The notes below the pieces were generated by a model. The model made no database searches, was not told the DNA's origin, and worked only from the letters and a program-made list of their open reading frames with translations. From Distichodus sexfasciatus (lineage: Eukaryota; Chordata; Actinopteri; Characiformes; Distichodontidae), in the NCBI GenBank assembly GCA_032718565.1, contig JAVGVS010000237.1, forward strand, positions 384,280 to 448,279: DNA of 64,000 nt, in the 5' to 3' direction. A program made the translations under genes and the position numbers. Below, piece by piece: positions 31,681 through 43,916 of this stretch; within the stretch, counting starts at the first letter, position 1, and every line of letters begins with the position of its first letter.

Positions 31681-34006
31681 CCTTGACTTTTACTTTGGTT
31701 TTTGTTGGTGATTGCAGAGTTTATGATGGTGATGATTATGGTCATAATAACTACAGTGATTATGCAGTATGCGTTCTCGAAATACTATACAACAGGCTCA
31801 TTACTTAATATTGGAGAGTAAGTATGATGCACTCCTCTTATATTGCTGCGGTGTGTTCTCAGAGATGTTGCAACGCTGTAATCAATGGTGTTCATGTACA
31901 AATGAGGCTAACAGATGGAGTTCATCAAAACACAAGATGCTGGCTGTTAATTATTTATTTTGACTAGTTAGAAGAGGGCATTTCCAAGTGTTAACCATGC
32001 TTTTATGTATACCCTGATGTATATGAGGCAAAAAAATGGGATTTTTTAAAATGGAATTTTGTTCACGTAAATGAGAATGAACAAAACCTACAAATTTCCT
32101 ATTAGATCAAACGTTTATTGTAATGCTGTATCCTTGCCATTAGAGGACAGTGTTGTTTAATGCACGTCAAGATATACATTCATTTGTCAAGTCACATACC
32201 AATTATTTTAACTGCTGAAAACGGTTTGCATCTGATAGCTGTGGTTTAAAAAGACACAAAGGAAAACAAGGTTTATTGATAATTATTTAAAAAAAAAACA
32301 ATAATTATAACATTCTTTTCTTATATTTCAAGCAGTTAACTCTGATATAGAATAATTTGTCAACAATGAACAGCAGATTTCACTATGGACCACTGACACA
32401 CATTCTCTATACTATAGGGAATATGACATATAAAAGATGAACATTATAGAATCTAAAAATACAGCTGTCTATAAATCTCCATGATGTCAAAGTCATAGCA
32501 ATGACAAGAAATGGGTCGTATGAACGTTCTGCACATATACACGTGTTACATGTTTGAAGGATGATAAAATGATGGATGTTGTTTTCGGCTTTGAGTTTGG
32601 AAACACAGAATGGGAGAACATAGAATATATCCCCGAGCAGCACATATAACAGCCTGGTGAAATGATTCACGAATCTTCCACATGCTGGTAGTCACTAAAC
32701 GCAGGATAGATATTAGCCTTCTTTGTTCCGGCGGACTGTTTGGGACTGACTTTCTATTCTCCTGTTCTATATTCGAGCTTAGAGTTTTAACATCACAGCA
32801 CTTATTGCATGAATATACATTAGCTGAAGGACGCGGTCAATGGATATCTTTTTGTCAGGTACGATGAGACCTTGAACATCAACTGTTGGTGAGTATAGCT
32901 CAGTAGTAAGGGCATTTTATGGGTCAAAGATCAGGACGATTTAGTATTCTTATGACATCTCAGGGTGCAGTAAAGCTTTCTTGTCACTAGGGACACTCTA
33001 GCCTCCATGGACCTCTGTATTTCCTGTTAAGGTGTATCTTTAAGGCCATGTGTTTGCTTTGGCTATGCTACACAAGTTTGCAAACCTTTATTACCTGCCG
33101 TTTGACATCAGTCTGGATTCCCCTGGGTAATCGATCCCTATTTCCGACCACAATTCCGGTTTGTTCAGCTAAATTCTTCAGAACTGCTAGTTTCAGCTGA
33201 CCTTTTTGTTTGTACAAAACAATTTGCAGCTGCCCATGTTTTCTACTGCACTGGGCACAGATTATTCTTCGATTTTACCAAACCTCCAGTCATCAGATCA
33301 TTAGTTATTTAAAAAGCAAACTTTGAGCGTTAAGTATAAAAATAAGAGGATCTCATATTCATTTTCATTCACACGATTAAGTGTGAAGTTGTAGAAGGTT
33401 GTGGTACCTCAGTGGTTGAGGTCTCAGCACCCTAAACTGGAATGTGTGTTAAGGTGAAGGTTCCTATTTTGACATAGTGTGGTCGTCAAAGATGACCATT
33501 TGGTTCCATGCTGTTCGCGTCTTACAGCGCGGTACCTTTATCTCTCCGTTTCAACATCATCAGTGGCAGTTTATATACCTTTGAGCAAGCATTTAAACCA
33601 TTTAATCATCATTAATATGCTTTAGTAATTATTGACACTAGATTTCATTATTTGCATGATTATTTAAGACTACACTGGCACTGAGTTTGTGTGGAAATTA
33701 ACTGAAAGTGAGTCTCAGTTGCTATGACTTGCACTTATTTTTGAGCGCCAGATGGCCATTGTTAACGTATCATGTTTTACCTTATTTATTATTTTTAGAA
33801 AGGTTTAGAGGGTGTTTACCATTATCAGAAGCAAAAATGTAGGTCTGGGACTGGCCAGTACTTGCATATGAGACAAACTAGAAAAGCTGTTTGGCTGCTG
33901 ACAGAGGCTTTGGTGGATCCATCAGGTTTACCATCATGTAGTGTGTATGGATCCTTATACCCTAGGGCATTGATGGGGAAAGTGTGATGTGCTGTAAAGG
34001 TTCTAA
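31681..34006. other. Intergenic stretch, mostly featureless
   Basis: No exon recognised. A tRNA-like A box (TAGCTCAGTAGTAAGGGC) near 32895, followed by GGGTCAAAGATCAGG, is probably a SINE relic; a similar weak case lies near 33400. Confidence 0.4.
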
Positions 34007-34382
34007 AATTCCAACAAGGGCTGAAGTCAATTTTGTTATGTAATGATATTATGATTGTCCTCCACAGACCAACTATCTCTGATCAACAATATGATAAATC
34101 CCGCCTTCGCACTTGCCATGAAGTCTTCACGAACCATTAACTGCGATCTCCAATTTAGCCGTTTGCTCTATGTGTGGATCCTAACACATGGCAGACACCT
34201 TGATGAAACTGGTCTATTACAGACAGGGCCATCAGTCACAAGCAGACATCTCAATCATCCGTTTATCTCACCTGATATTCTTTCACCAAAATTGCTGTCA
34301 TGTTTGACGCATGGGTGTACTTGTGGTGTTTTCTCTTGTCCATTAACTCCATGTGTTCGGGGACCTAGCCAAGAAAGCCGAT
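34007..34382 (+). repeat. Degraded repeat, upstream copy of a duplicated pair
   Basis: Collinear with 35877-36262. Shared blocks include GAAGTCTTCACGAACCATTA, TTGATGAAACTGGTCTATTA, CAGACAGGGCCA, AGTCACAAGCAGACATCTC and CATCCGTTTATCTCA. The class is unknown and no domain is recognised in the frames over it. Confidence 0.85.
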
Positions 34383-35520
34383 AGCCAATACCTGTTCTAA
34401 TTCTAATAAGGTCGCGAAGGACCCCAGGCATCTTTCTGAAAGAGCAAAGCTGGTTTGATTCAAATTGTCCACTGTGTGCTTTTTTAAAGCTGGCCTCCTA
34501 ATCATCCTCAGCCTCTAATGGTGGATTCTCTTCTGTGACTTTAACATCTTATGTTAGATTGTTGTTTCGATAGATGCGAATGACAACTATATTAATTTCC
34601 TAAATTCTATGGGCACGTTACGGAGTTTCATACACAGATACATGGGCACTTTGTTGATTGCTTAGCCATTAATGGGCAGGTCATCTTTTTGAGTCCCATT
34701 TGCATTTCTGTGCAACTTGCCATTCTTCTGTAAACAGTGCCAGAGTGAATGACTGTCAGTGATTAAGGACTGAGGTCTTTTAACTTTGCCATTAAAATCT
34801 AACACATAGCTTAATGTATGGTGGGTGTAAACGTGCACCAAGCTGACGTTGCATCATTCAAGTGGAGCTACGCCTTGGTGAAAGTCAATTTTCCAGGTCA
34901 GACAAGGCATTCTTCAATATTAAAATCCCTCTTGAAGAGACTTCTTTGAAAACACTTCATAGACAGTTGACCTGGGTTAAAATATTAACTTGAATCTTCC
35001 AAGCATAATGTCTCGAAGGAAAATGGCCTGCATGCTTATGTTGAAAGTGATTGGTAGCAAGGAATTTGCACAAATCCTCTATATCACACTGCACCTCCTC
35101 TGTTTCTCCAGGAGCCCTGACTTCTCACTGCATGTTTTTTCATGCAAAGTTAATTCCTACAAAAGAGTCTCACCCCACGTGCGCTTATGGAAATGAATCT
35201 TCTTATGGACTAAGCTCGGTCTCCCTTCACACGTTTGATGATTCCACTCTCTACCGATTCAGGCATGTGTTTTATAGAGCACGGTGGGGGAGTAAAGTCT
35301 CGGGATTAGATGACTCCAGTAGCAAGCTTCTTCTAAACGTCAATTGGATTTGGAATCCTTTGCTTACATCAACCTCAGTGGTCCTCTTGGTATAAAGAAA
35401 GATAACGTTTGTCCTCTTTAACATGTATGAAATTAGAAATGACCAGAGAGCCATGATATAAGACAAGAAATGTATTGTGTATAGGAATTGGTTCTAATTG
35501 TGCAAGAATGATTCAATGGA
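34383..35520 (+). repeat. Probable remnant of the same or an adjoining element
   Basis: The sequence lies between the duplicated pair. Several frames (34990-35395) are moderately long but no domain could be named. I suspect an old retroelement but cannot show it. Confidence 0.3.
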
Positions 35521-35534
35521 AATTCATCTTATGC

Positions 35535-35640
35535 GAGCATTGGTAGTGCAGTGATAAGAGTGACAAAAATCCTGGGTTGGTTACTGTAAGGTTGGGGGTT
35601 GGAATCCCATGAGAGCCTAAATCCACTGTATTTTGCTTCA
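35535..35640 (+). repeat. tRNA-like SINE head (relic)
   Basis: GGTAGTGCAGTGATAAGAGTG resembles an A-box region and GGGGGTTGGAATCCC a B box, about 45 bp apart, as in a tRNA-derived SINE. It lacks the full tRNA fold. Confidence 0.4.
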
Positions 35641-35876
35641 TGGTGACTCATATAATAGGGAAGTGGACAAGCTGCTGGTAAATGCCGTAAAAATGCATAA
35701 TTTGTAAAGAAAGAATTGAGTATTTTATTCTGTGTGGATTAAATTCCGAAGTTCATTTAAAATACATGACTTCTCACTGATGAATTTGTTGAAATTTCTG
35801 GTTGTAAAATCACACAATTTTCATGCAAAAAAGCACTGATGCAAAACAGAAGTCAATCATTTCAAACACACTTCTG

Positions 35877-36262
35877 GAATTCCAACAAAGACAGAAGTCG
35901 ATTTTGCTATTTAATGATATTAAGATTGTCCTTCACAGAACAAACATCCCTGATCAACAATTTGGAAATCCTGCCTTCTCACTTGCCAAAAAAACCAATG
36001 AAGTCTTCACGAACCATTAACTGGGTTCTCCAATTTAGCTTTGTGGATGGATCCTAACAAATGGCTGATGCGAACACCTTGATGAAACTGGTCTATTATA
36101 GACAGGGCCATTAGTCACAAGCAGACATCTCCATCATCCGTTTATCTCATCTGACATTATTTTATCACCATAATTGCTTTCATGCTGAGGCATGGCTGTC
36201 ATTCTTCTGCTTTCCTCTCTTGTCCGTTAAGTCCATGTGTTCAGGGATCTAGCCGAGATCCC
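35877..36262 (+). repeat. Degraded repeat, downstream copy of a duplicated pair
   Basis: Partner of 34007-34382 in the same orientation, with scattered substitutions and small indels. Confidence 0.85.
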
Positions 36263-39200
36263 ATTTTTCAGAATGTTAGAACAAACAGTATTTTTCTCCG
36301 TGTCCACCTTTTTTCATGGAGGACCTTATTCACAGCAACTTTTCGAAGAACAAAGGGACATAAAGTTGAGTCCATTTCTCGGACACCCGACCAAATATCT
36401 TGGAGCAGCACAGACGACCCAGAGTTTAGAATCCAAGATGGCTGCTCAATGCCAAGACCGTAATAAATGCTGCGATTTATTACATTTTTAGCACTTCAGT
36501 GTCTTACTTGGTCAACTGTTTACATAATAAAGTGTTGTTGCAGTCAATAGAGGTGTTGCTATGGTTATTTAATTCCATCTCATGTGTCGTTTATCAAGTG
36601 GCAATGCTAAATTTGTTGTTCGATGTTGCTAGCTTAGTTAGGCGAACAGAAAGAAAAGTGAACAGGATCAGCACCTCAAGATGGACAATTCTGATAAAAA
36701 CTGTAGATGTGTTAGCGTTAATATAAGCCTTGTGCTACCCTTTTAACACAAGTCTATTGTCCATTTCTCACTCAAAACACAAGGCTGTAATGTTTACACT
36801 TTCACAAGAACAAATGTTCATATATTTTCACTTCCACTTTAGTAAAAGGCATCTCAGTGTTTATCATGCTTTGATGCAGCTTGTCAGTTATCCAGTTTCC
36901 TTAGCAAGTATTGTGTTCAGACATTTTTGATCTGCTGTTGAAGATTGAATTTCCTGTTAACTTTGAAACTACATCGGATTCTAGGATCTAACATTTAGAG
37001 TTGCTCAGCCTCCAGCACTTACAGAAGCTCTTGGCTTGAGCAATGCGGTTGCCATGTTTAGTCCAGATTTAAGATCTTTTAGAAATAGCTTACATTTTCA
37101 AACAAAAGCTGGTTGAGCGATAGGCTTACCATATAGGCTATTAGCAAGATACCTTCTTAAAATTCGGTTGGTTGGCTAGGTACGATAAGCCCACTGTAAC
37201 TTTGCCCAATTGTGCACAAACATTGACTCAATAAATGGGATTAAGTTTGTTTTGTTGTCCGCAGGAACCACAACTATTTTCACCTGTATTTTAATATGTT
37301 CCTTTCATTAATCCTAACTCCATTAGCCACACCTTTACATTTCGCTGTTGAGAACGGCGACACCGAGATGTGCTGCGTAACGTCTGCAGTACATGCAAAT
37401 GCCCATTTGAATAAAAACAATCAGGCAATCGTGGACACGTCAACCTATCAGAGGAAGATCTAACTCGTGCAACGATTTTACTGGTCCATTTGGTCCTGTC
37501 TTCATTTATTCCATCTCTAAAAAGCAATCTAAAGTTTGAGAGGTTTCAGAGGGTGTTGAGTTAAAATGTAATTTTATTTTTTTTAAAAAGCCTAAAATCA
37601 CCACTGACCTAGACGAACGCAACAAAATGCTAGTTTCATGTTTTTATGTAAAAGGATCTCATAGGACCTGGAGATTGGAGTCCTTATATTAATTTACATG
37701 CATCGATTTCTGTCTTCACACTGTTTAAATGTACACATTTAACCAATACTCATTGTGTAGCTTTGTTTGGTGTTTTGTAAAAGTGATTGTATAGTGGGTG
37801 TGAGATGTGTTTATACACATTAGTTAGCGTAAGTGATAAGGATTTGTGTTGGACAGCCAAATGTGATGACATCTGTCGGAGATTAGAGCGCGGGGGAGGA
37901 TTTTTTATCATGATTTTGTTTTCCTCGCGATGAGATTTAAATCCATGGAGCATTTGTGTATAAACCCTGACTATCTAAACCCTAATCTTAATGGACTTTG
38001 AAGATGGCGTTGTTATGAAAGTAAATATTTCTGATTTATGTCAGAATAAAGTTCAGTAGATGGACATCGGATCTCTCAGGTTTACTCGCATTCCACAAAA
38101 ATGATAGTTTATTAATTCATTTAATTCCCTCTCAATTAATTATGTCATTTATTTCCATTTCTCCAATTTGAATAATACATAGGACTGTCGTGGCATAAAT
38201 GCTTTAACCGAAGCCCTGTCTTGGCATGCAGAAGCTTGCAGGCGCCATTCGTCCTGAGGAGCAGCTGATGCATTCATTCGTTCATTAGGCAGCTGCAGTG
38301 GAACCATAAAGGAGGAGAGTGGAGGCCATTACTCTGTCCTAACCCTCTCAGGAAGGAAGTGCTTGAGCTTGCCGGGCTTTAGGATTACAGGCTGTGAGGC
38401 AGGACGAAAGGCTTGTGCCAGCCTGGCTTTTTCGTATGCAGCTGTTCCTGGTGCTTATTGATGTATTAGGACAGGGAGTGAAGACTCTCGACTCTCATTT
38501 TCATTAAGCATTATGTCCCAAAAGCTCTCATGGCATTCAGATTATTATCTTCTCAAAACGAATGTTTCTTGACTCCATTGTGCATTGGTCGAAAGCTTGG
38601 GACCAAAGCAATGTGTGTCCTTGTGTGAATGCCTGAATCTCATATAGGAGGGATCATTTAGGGCTATAATGCATTTAATCAAGAACCAAAACCTCCACTG
38701 GGGTATCCCGTATGTGGGATGCTTCCCGAGCTGAGATTAGATTTGCTTCCAGTGGAGAGCAGCTGTTTGCAATGACTGAATGTGTGGCTCCACCTGAGTG
38801 TGTGAGAGGCTCCTTTATTAGGCTCCTCCTAATAAAACAGGAAGTCAAAAGTGACCATCTCAAGGTCAATTAAGGTATCAAAGCTCCGATCGGCTTTTTC
38901 CAGGATATAAATTGGCCGTTATCCTGCAGACGACATGACGACATGAAATAGATCACCCATCTCTCAACCGTTTCTTTGTTTTCCCAAAAGGCTCAAACCC
39001 TGATGTTGTGCGAGAGTTCACAGCAAGAATATGGCAACGTAGCGTTCACTTTTTCTCAATGTTAGCCTTACTTTTACCAGTATAAGTCAAGGGTGCGAGT
39101 CCCGTCAGTATGCTTAGAAACCAAAGGACATCTCCTAATCATATTTTAAATAAATTTCAACTGCAGACAAATGGACAGAGAGAGACGCCCACTGTATAAA

Positions 39201-42200
39201 CATAAAACATATACCACACTATGATGCATAGATGAAGATGAACAACAAGATGTAAATAATTTTGAATTTACATTGGAAAGAAAATTAAGTACATTCTCAA
39301 GATTACAAGCAAGTAATTATACAATTATTAATATATTATTAAGATTAAGATGATTACAGTCCTGAATAAATGATCCCCAAATATTTAAAGCTGAAGACAT
39401 TTTTTCATCTGCTTCACAATCCTAGCCCATAACATGCTCATGCTCCTACACTAGGATTTTCCACTTTAATGCCTTGAGACAAAGAGTGACTCAGAAATAG
39501 ATCCCCCCAGTGGAAATCCCCTTGACATTTCAGCTTGTATCACTAGCAATAAAAGAGATCAAGTCATGGCTGAGCTCTCACAATTTGCTTGCACTTGACT
39601 TTAGGGTTCGGCCTATGCTCCGAGGCTAAACTGTGAATTAATAATTCATGGCAGGAACGTGTTGTTTTGTAATGGTTCTTAAGCACCCTCTGAAACTGGC
39701 AGAATATCCGGCTCCTTTCTCCCCTGTCCCCTATTGTTTTTGCTCGGCTACATCATGTGATTGATTTACCTCAGCAGAGGCACCTCTTTCGTTGTTCAGC
39801 GCTGCAAACTGGATTACTGCAAGGTTTGAATCAAAACAAGCAGCTTAGTCCAGATTCCACTGTGTGAATTAAGAGAGTACAATTTGACATGAGTTCTGCA
39901 GCTTATTTCCGAGAAGATTCGCAGATTTATTTATGCAAAGTCTTCTGGAGATAAACGGCCTTTAGAGATCAGAGTTTAACTCTATTTCTGATCGTATACA
40001 ACTGACTGAGAATGGCCCTGGAGTCTTTGGGAAGCGGATTTAAATGAGTGAAATTAGGGCTAGAATTGAATTCTGGAAGACAGCACATCTCCAGAAGGCC
40101 TGGCAGATCTGTGGGGCTGGTTGCCAACATGGCATGTTCTTCTAAGCTGAGAATTTGAGAAGGCATTTACCAGGCTGAATTCTCTGAAAACGACGGAAAA
40201 ACTTGTTCCAGGCTGACAAAGGAAAATAATTGCTTTTTTGGATTAATATGAGTAAGTACGTTTTTGGAAAAAATAATCACGACGCCGCCCTCAATTTGGA
40301 TGCATATTTATATTAATCACACACACAAAATGAGACTTGCATTTCGACAGTCTCCCTGGATCAACTTGGGTCAGGGATGTTGGTCATAGGCTCAAAAATG
40401 GTAGTACCAAAAACAGGATAAAACCAAACATTTTTTTAGTTAGACAAGTAACTTACCATAAAATCACACCATTCCTTAACCATAATACCATACTGGAATT
40501 GTCCTTTGAGCTCCACCAGTGTAAAGCTGGAAAACTGCATTACCTGCAATAGGTACCAGCAATAGTACCAAAACTCTCTTCTATCTGATCCCAACATATC
40601 ATATACAGTACATCTAGGTTTCAGTATTCCAAACAGGGCCTAAATTCCATTTTATAAATATCTCTGCAATGTAGCCTTTGGAGAGTAGGTCTGGGATATT
40701 ACCACAGCTGAAGGGCATGTACATGCTGCTCTCACATTGTTTCAAGAGAAAAGTGAGATCAATGAGCTCTTTCCTTCTTTAGAATTGTGCAGGATATGAG
40801 CACTTTGGGTGTGTGCCGTGCCGCTTGTGGGCTGAAAGAATAATAGCTAAGTTGAGCTTTGTTTTGTCGTCTGTTTTTCTGTGATTCAGAGTTAACAGCA
40901 CAAAGCTCCATAATACACAGCCGGACAAATATTTGTAACAAATCCAAAAAAAAAACTGAGCACAATAGTCTCTCGCCAAAACAATGACTAGGTGATAAAG
41001 GAGGCGTGCAAATTTGTTGTCTGTATCAAGTAACTTTGAAATAAATGTAAGCAAATCGATTATGTAAAATATTGAAAATCCTTATCTAACCCTAAAACAT
41101 TACAATTACAGTTTCTTCCGTATATAAATTGCAAATGTTTTCATGGCTTTCAGGGCAGTATTCAATGTGTTACATGATGTACAATGTGAAAGGAAAAGTT
41201 TGCATTTGTGCAGGTTTTACGTTATATGATTAAGAAAGAAAGGTCCTTGTTCTTTGTATAGAAGTCTTGGCCTGAGGATAACTATCCTAAAAATCTGTTT
41301 TGGTTATAATTCTTCTGAATTGTCTGTGTGTGTAATTATTTGATGAGCTGAAATTTTTCATTTAGTAGAACGTGGACAGCTTGCCAAATTCAAAAGTATT
41401 TTTGTGTGCTCAATAAAGCACAGTTAAATTTGGGTTAGGAGCCTGATACGTTTACACACCCAGCCTCCATGTTAGTGGAATCAGATGGGCATTGTGCATT
41501 TCTGTGGTGAAAAATACAGCCAGTTCCTTTCATCCGATTGGTTCAGCCGACCCCCCAATGACTTACTATATATAACCTCCCTTTAGTGAGCCAGTGTAGG
41601 CACATCACTGTCAGAAAGCCACAAAGGCTAAAGAAATAATGTGATTTTTTTTAGAGTGAGGATTCAGTAGCAGTCAGCATCCCATCCCCACCTATTCCCT
41701 TATTCCCACAATTTCATTATAATGGCTTTGGGATGGAGAAGGACGGGAAGGAGGGGGGGCGTTGGTGGCATTGTGCCCTGTCTCCTCGCTGCAAAGTCGT
41801 CACGGCAGCCGGCTGCGTGAGCAACGTCAGCAGCTTTTAACGCTTCCATTTTATGGCATGGCAGAGTTACTAAGCATGTTTTCCACCTTTGATGACTCCT
41901 TTATAGTTGACAGCCTATATGCCAGGAGAGGATACAGAGCGGTGAGAAATCAATCAGAGAAAAAAAGGCCTTCTGTGTGTGGATCTAAATTAAGATGTCA
42001 TTTAGTTCATGGCGGGGAGGGGGGGCGGGTACTTGTAATGTACTTCAAGCTTGTTTACTTATTTACCATGCAACATGCCTACAAGAGCAACATATTTTCG
42101 GCATTGCATACTGCTAAATGCATTCATGATCTGCTGCCAACAGATTTGTTGCACAGTTTGTAAAGCAGAGCATTCACAAAGCCTTCATAAGCAGGCCATA

Positions 42201-43021
42201 ATAGATTGGCTACGGGCTATAAAGTTGAAGCAGTATAATGTTCATAGTAAATATAAGAGTTTGGGGCACCTAGAAGGCACATTGCAGCCTGAATTATTTC
42301 GGTATTTTATCAAATGTCATATGTAATGTCCATTGCTACATCTAAACTGGAATCGAAAGAATTATTCTGCTCCACCGGATTTGATTCTCTTGAATGAAAT
42401 GTGTAATGCACAATTTTCAGTACGTCTTCTAAGTGTGTTCATTAACATTTCCTAAATACGGCAATATGAGCACAATGGTGCTAGTGCTGGAGGTAGGATA
42501 GAGCTGGATTTGAACCTTTTGAACCTCTCGGACCTTAGGCCTCACAATTCTTTATTCGTAAAAGTAGCTTGGTGAAGACATTAGCTAAATCTTGGGTATT
42601 TGTCTATGGTTGGGGAAACTAAAAGACCTTCACTGAAATCCGACTATGCTATCTGTTGCTCCATCGCTGTCGGTTTTGACTAGGATGCATGGTTTAATTA
42701 AAAGCATTATTATTTAAAGGGATAATTATCTAAAGCTCATGCTTCGAATGTCATTCTTCTCTTTTGTTTCCTTTAAAACACATTTGTTAGCCCTACAATT
42801 TTGAAACCATGTCACTTCTGTTCCACCATTTCAGCAGGGTGACAATCTGTATTCTTCGCAGAATGTCGTATTTGTACTCTTATAGCTGATGAAGAATGCG
42901 TACTGCGTACTCAAATACTAAAACGGGCATATCTGCCTTTTTATCCAAATATGAACATTGCAAATGTCATTTAAAGAATTTACAAGCTCTAACGCCAAAT
43001 GGTTCCTACTACGCTTGTTGG
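36263..43021. other. Low-repeat intergenic stretch with candidate regulatory islands
   Basis: No exon recognised. Segments 38190-38900 and 39400-40200 are free of obvious repeats, balanced in composition and rich in motif-like words, as conserved non-coding elements often are. 41540-41600 has a CCAAT-like box followed by TATATATAA (see findings). Conservation was not tested. Confidence 0.35.
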
Positions 43022-43029
43022 GTACGATC

Positions 43030-43394
43030 CAGAGGTGTCAAAAGTACATACCTTCTTCACTCAAGTAGAAGTATAGGTCCGAGTTTACAAAGACTTAAAG
43101 TATTGACTTCTTTACTCAAGTTAAAGTGAAAAGTGCAGGGTCTAAAATATACTTAATGTATAAAAGTACAAAATAACCTTGCAAAGGACAAAACCCCCAT
43201 TTTAGGGCAAAGCTGACCGGATTCCATGTCCAAGCTTTATATAGAGCGCAAGCAGAGAAAAATTAAGTCACATGAATACATAAAGCTCCACTGGTCATTA
43301 CCATCATTATACATGATGACTGCCTCTATCCTAAAGACATACAACAAATATTATAATGCTGTAAAGAGTGATATATATATATATATATATAGGA

Positions 43395-43437
<43 letters not shown>

Positions 43438-43908
43438 ACTGAACTGAATTTGGTCGAGCTAAGCTTCTTTCTGCCACTGCAGTCACCATATCATTTCCAA
43501 CAGAGTTGCCGCCTGCTTTTAGTTTTTTCTCTCTTTCTCTTGCTTTATTGTGTTGTGCGTCATGTGCGAAGACGAGTACACCAATGGGATTGTCTTTTCT
43601 GTGCGTGTTTACTACGTTTTTAAGCCTCAACCAGTCAGTCAAGTTGTCTGGATGGTGCGCATTATTGATACGGAATTGGTAAAATGCGTGGCCAATCGGC
43701 CTAATAAACATCATTTAAATTGAACCAAACAGGAGTAACAAGTCTGATTTGAAAATGTAAGGAGCAGAAAGTACAAATGTTCATGCTAAAAATGTATGTA
43801 GTAAAAGTTAAAAGTTGGCACAAAACTAGTCAAGTAAAGTACAGATGCCTGAAAATTCTACTTAAGTACAGTAACGAAGTATTTGTACTTAGTTACTTCC
43901 CATCTCTG
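43030..43908. mobile_element. Non-autonomous Tol2-like hAT element, 879 bp
   Basis: The left end CAGAGGTGTCAAAAGTACAT and the right end reading inward CAGAGATGGGAAGTAACTAA carry the hAT CAGAG(G/A)TG terminus. Subterminal ACTCAAGTAGAAGTA / AAGTAAAGTAC motifs recur as in Tol2. An 8-bp target duplication flanks it, GTACGATC (43022-43029) and GTACAATC (43909-43916), with one mismatch. No transposase is present. Confidence 0.92.
43372..43431. repeat. (AT)n microsatellite with an AGGAG interruption
   Basis: Two (AT)n blocks separated by AGGAGT. It lies inside the hAT element and creates Ile/Tyr-rich artefact frames. Confidence 0.95.
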
Positions 43909-43916
43909 GTACAATC

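Noticed and set aside
32890..32945. tRNA gene from the good A box TAGCTCAGTAGTAAGGGC
   Set aside because: The B box and acceptor stem do not fit; a SINE relic is more likely.
43226..43714. Frames ending in or passing through Ile/Tyr repeats
   Set aside because: Artefacts of the (AT)n microsatellite inside a non-autonomous hAT element; no transposase motifs.
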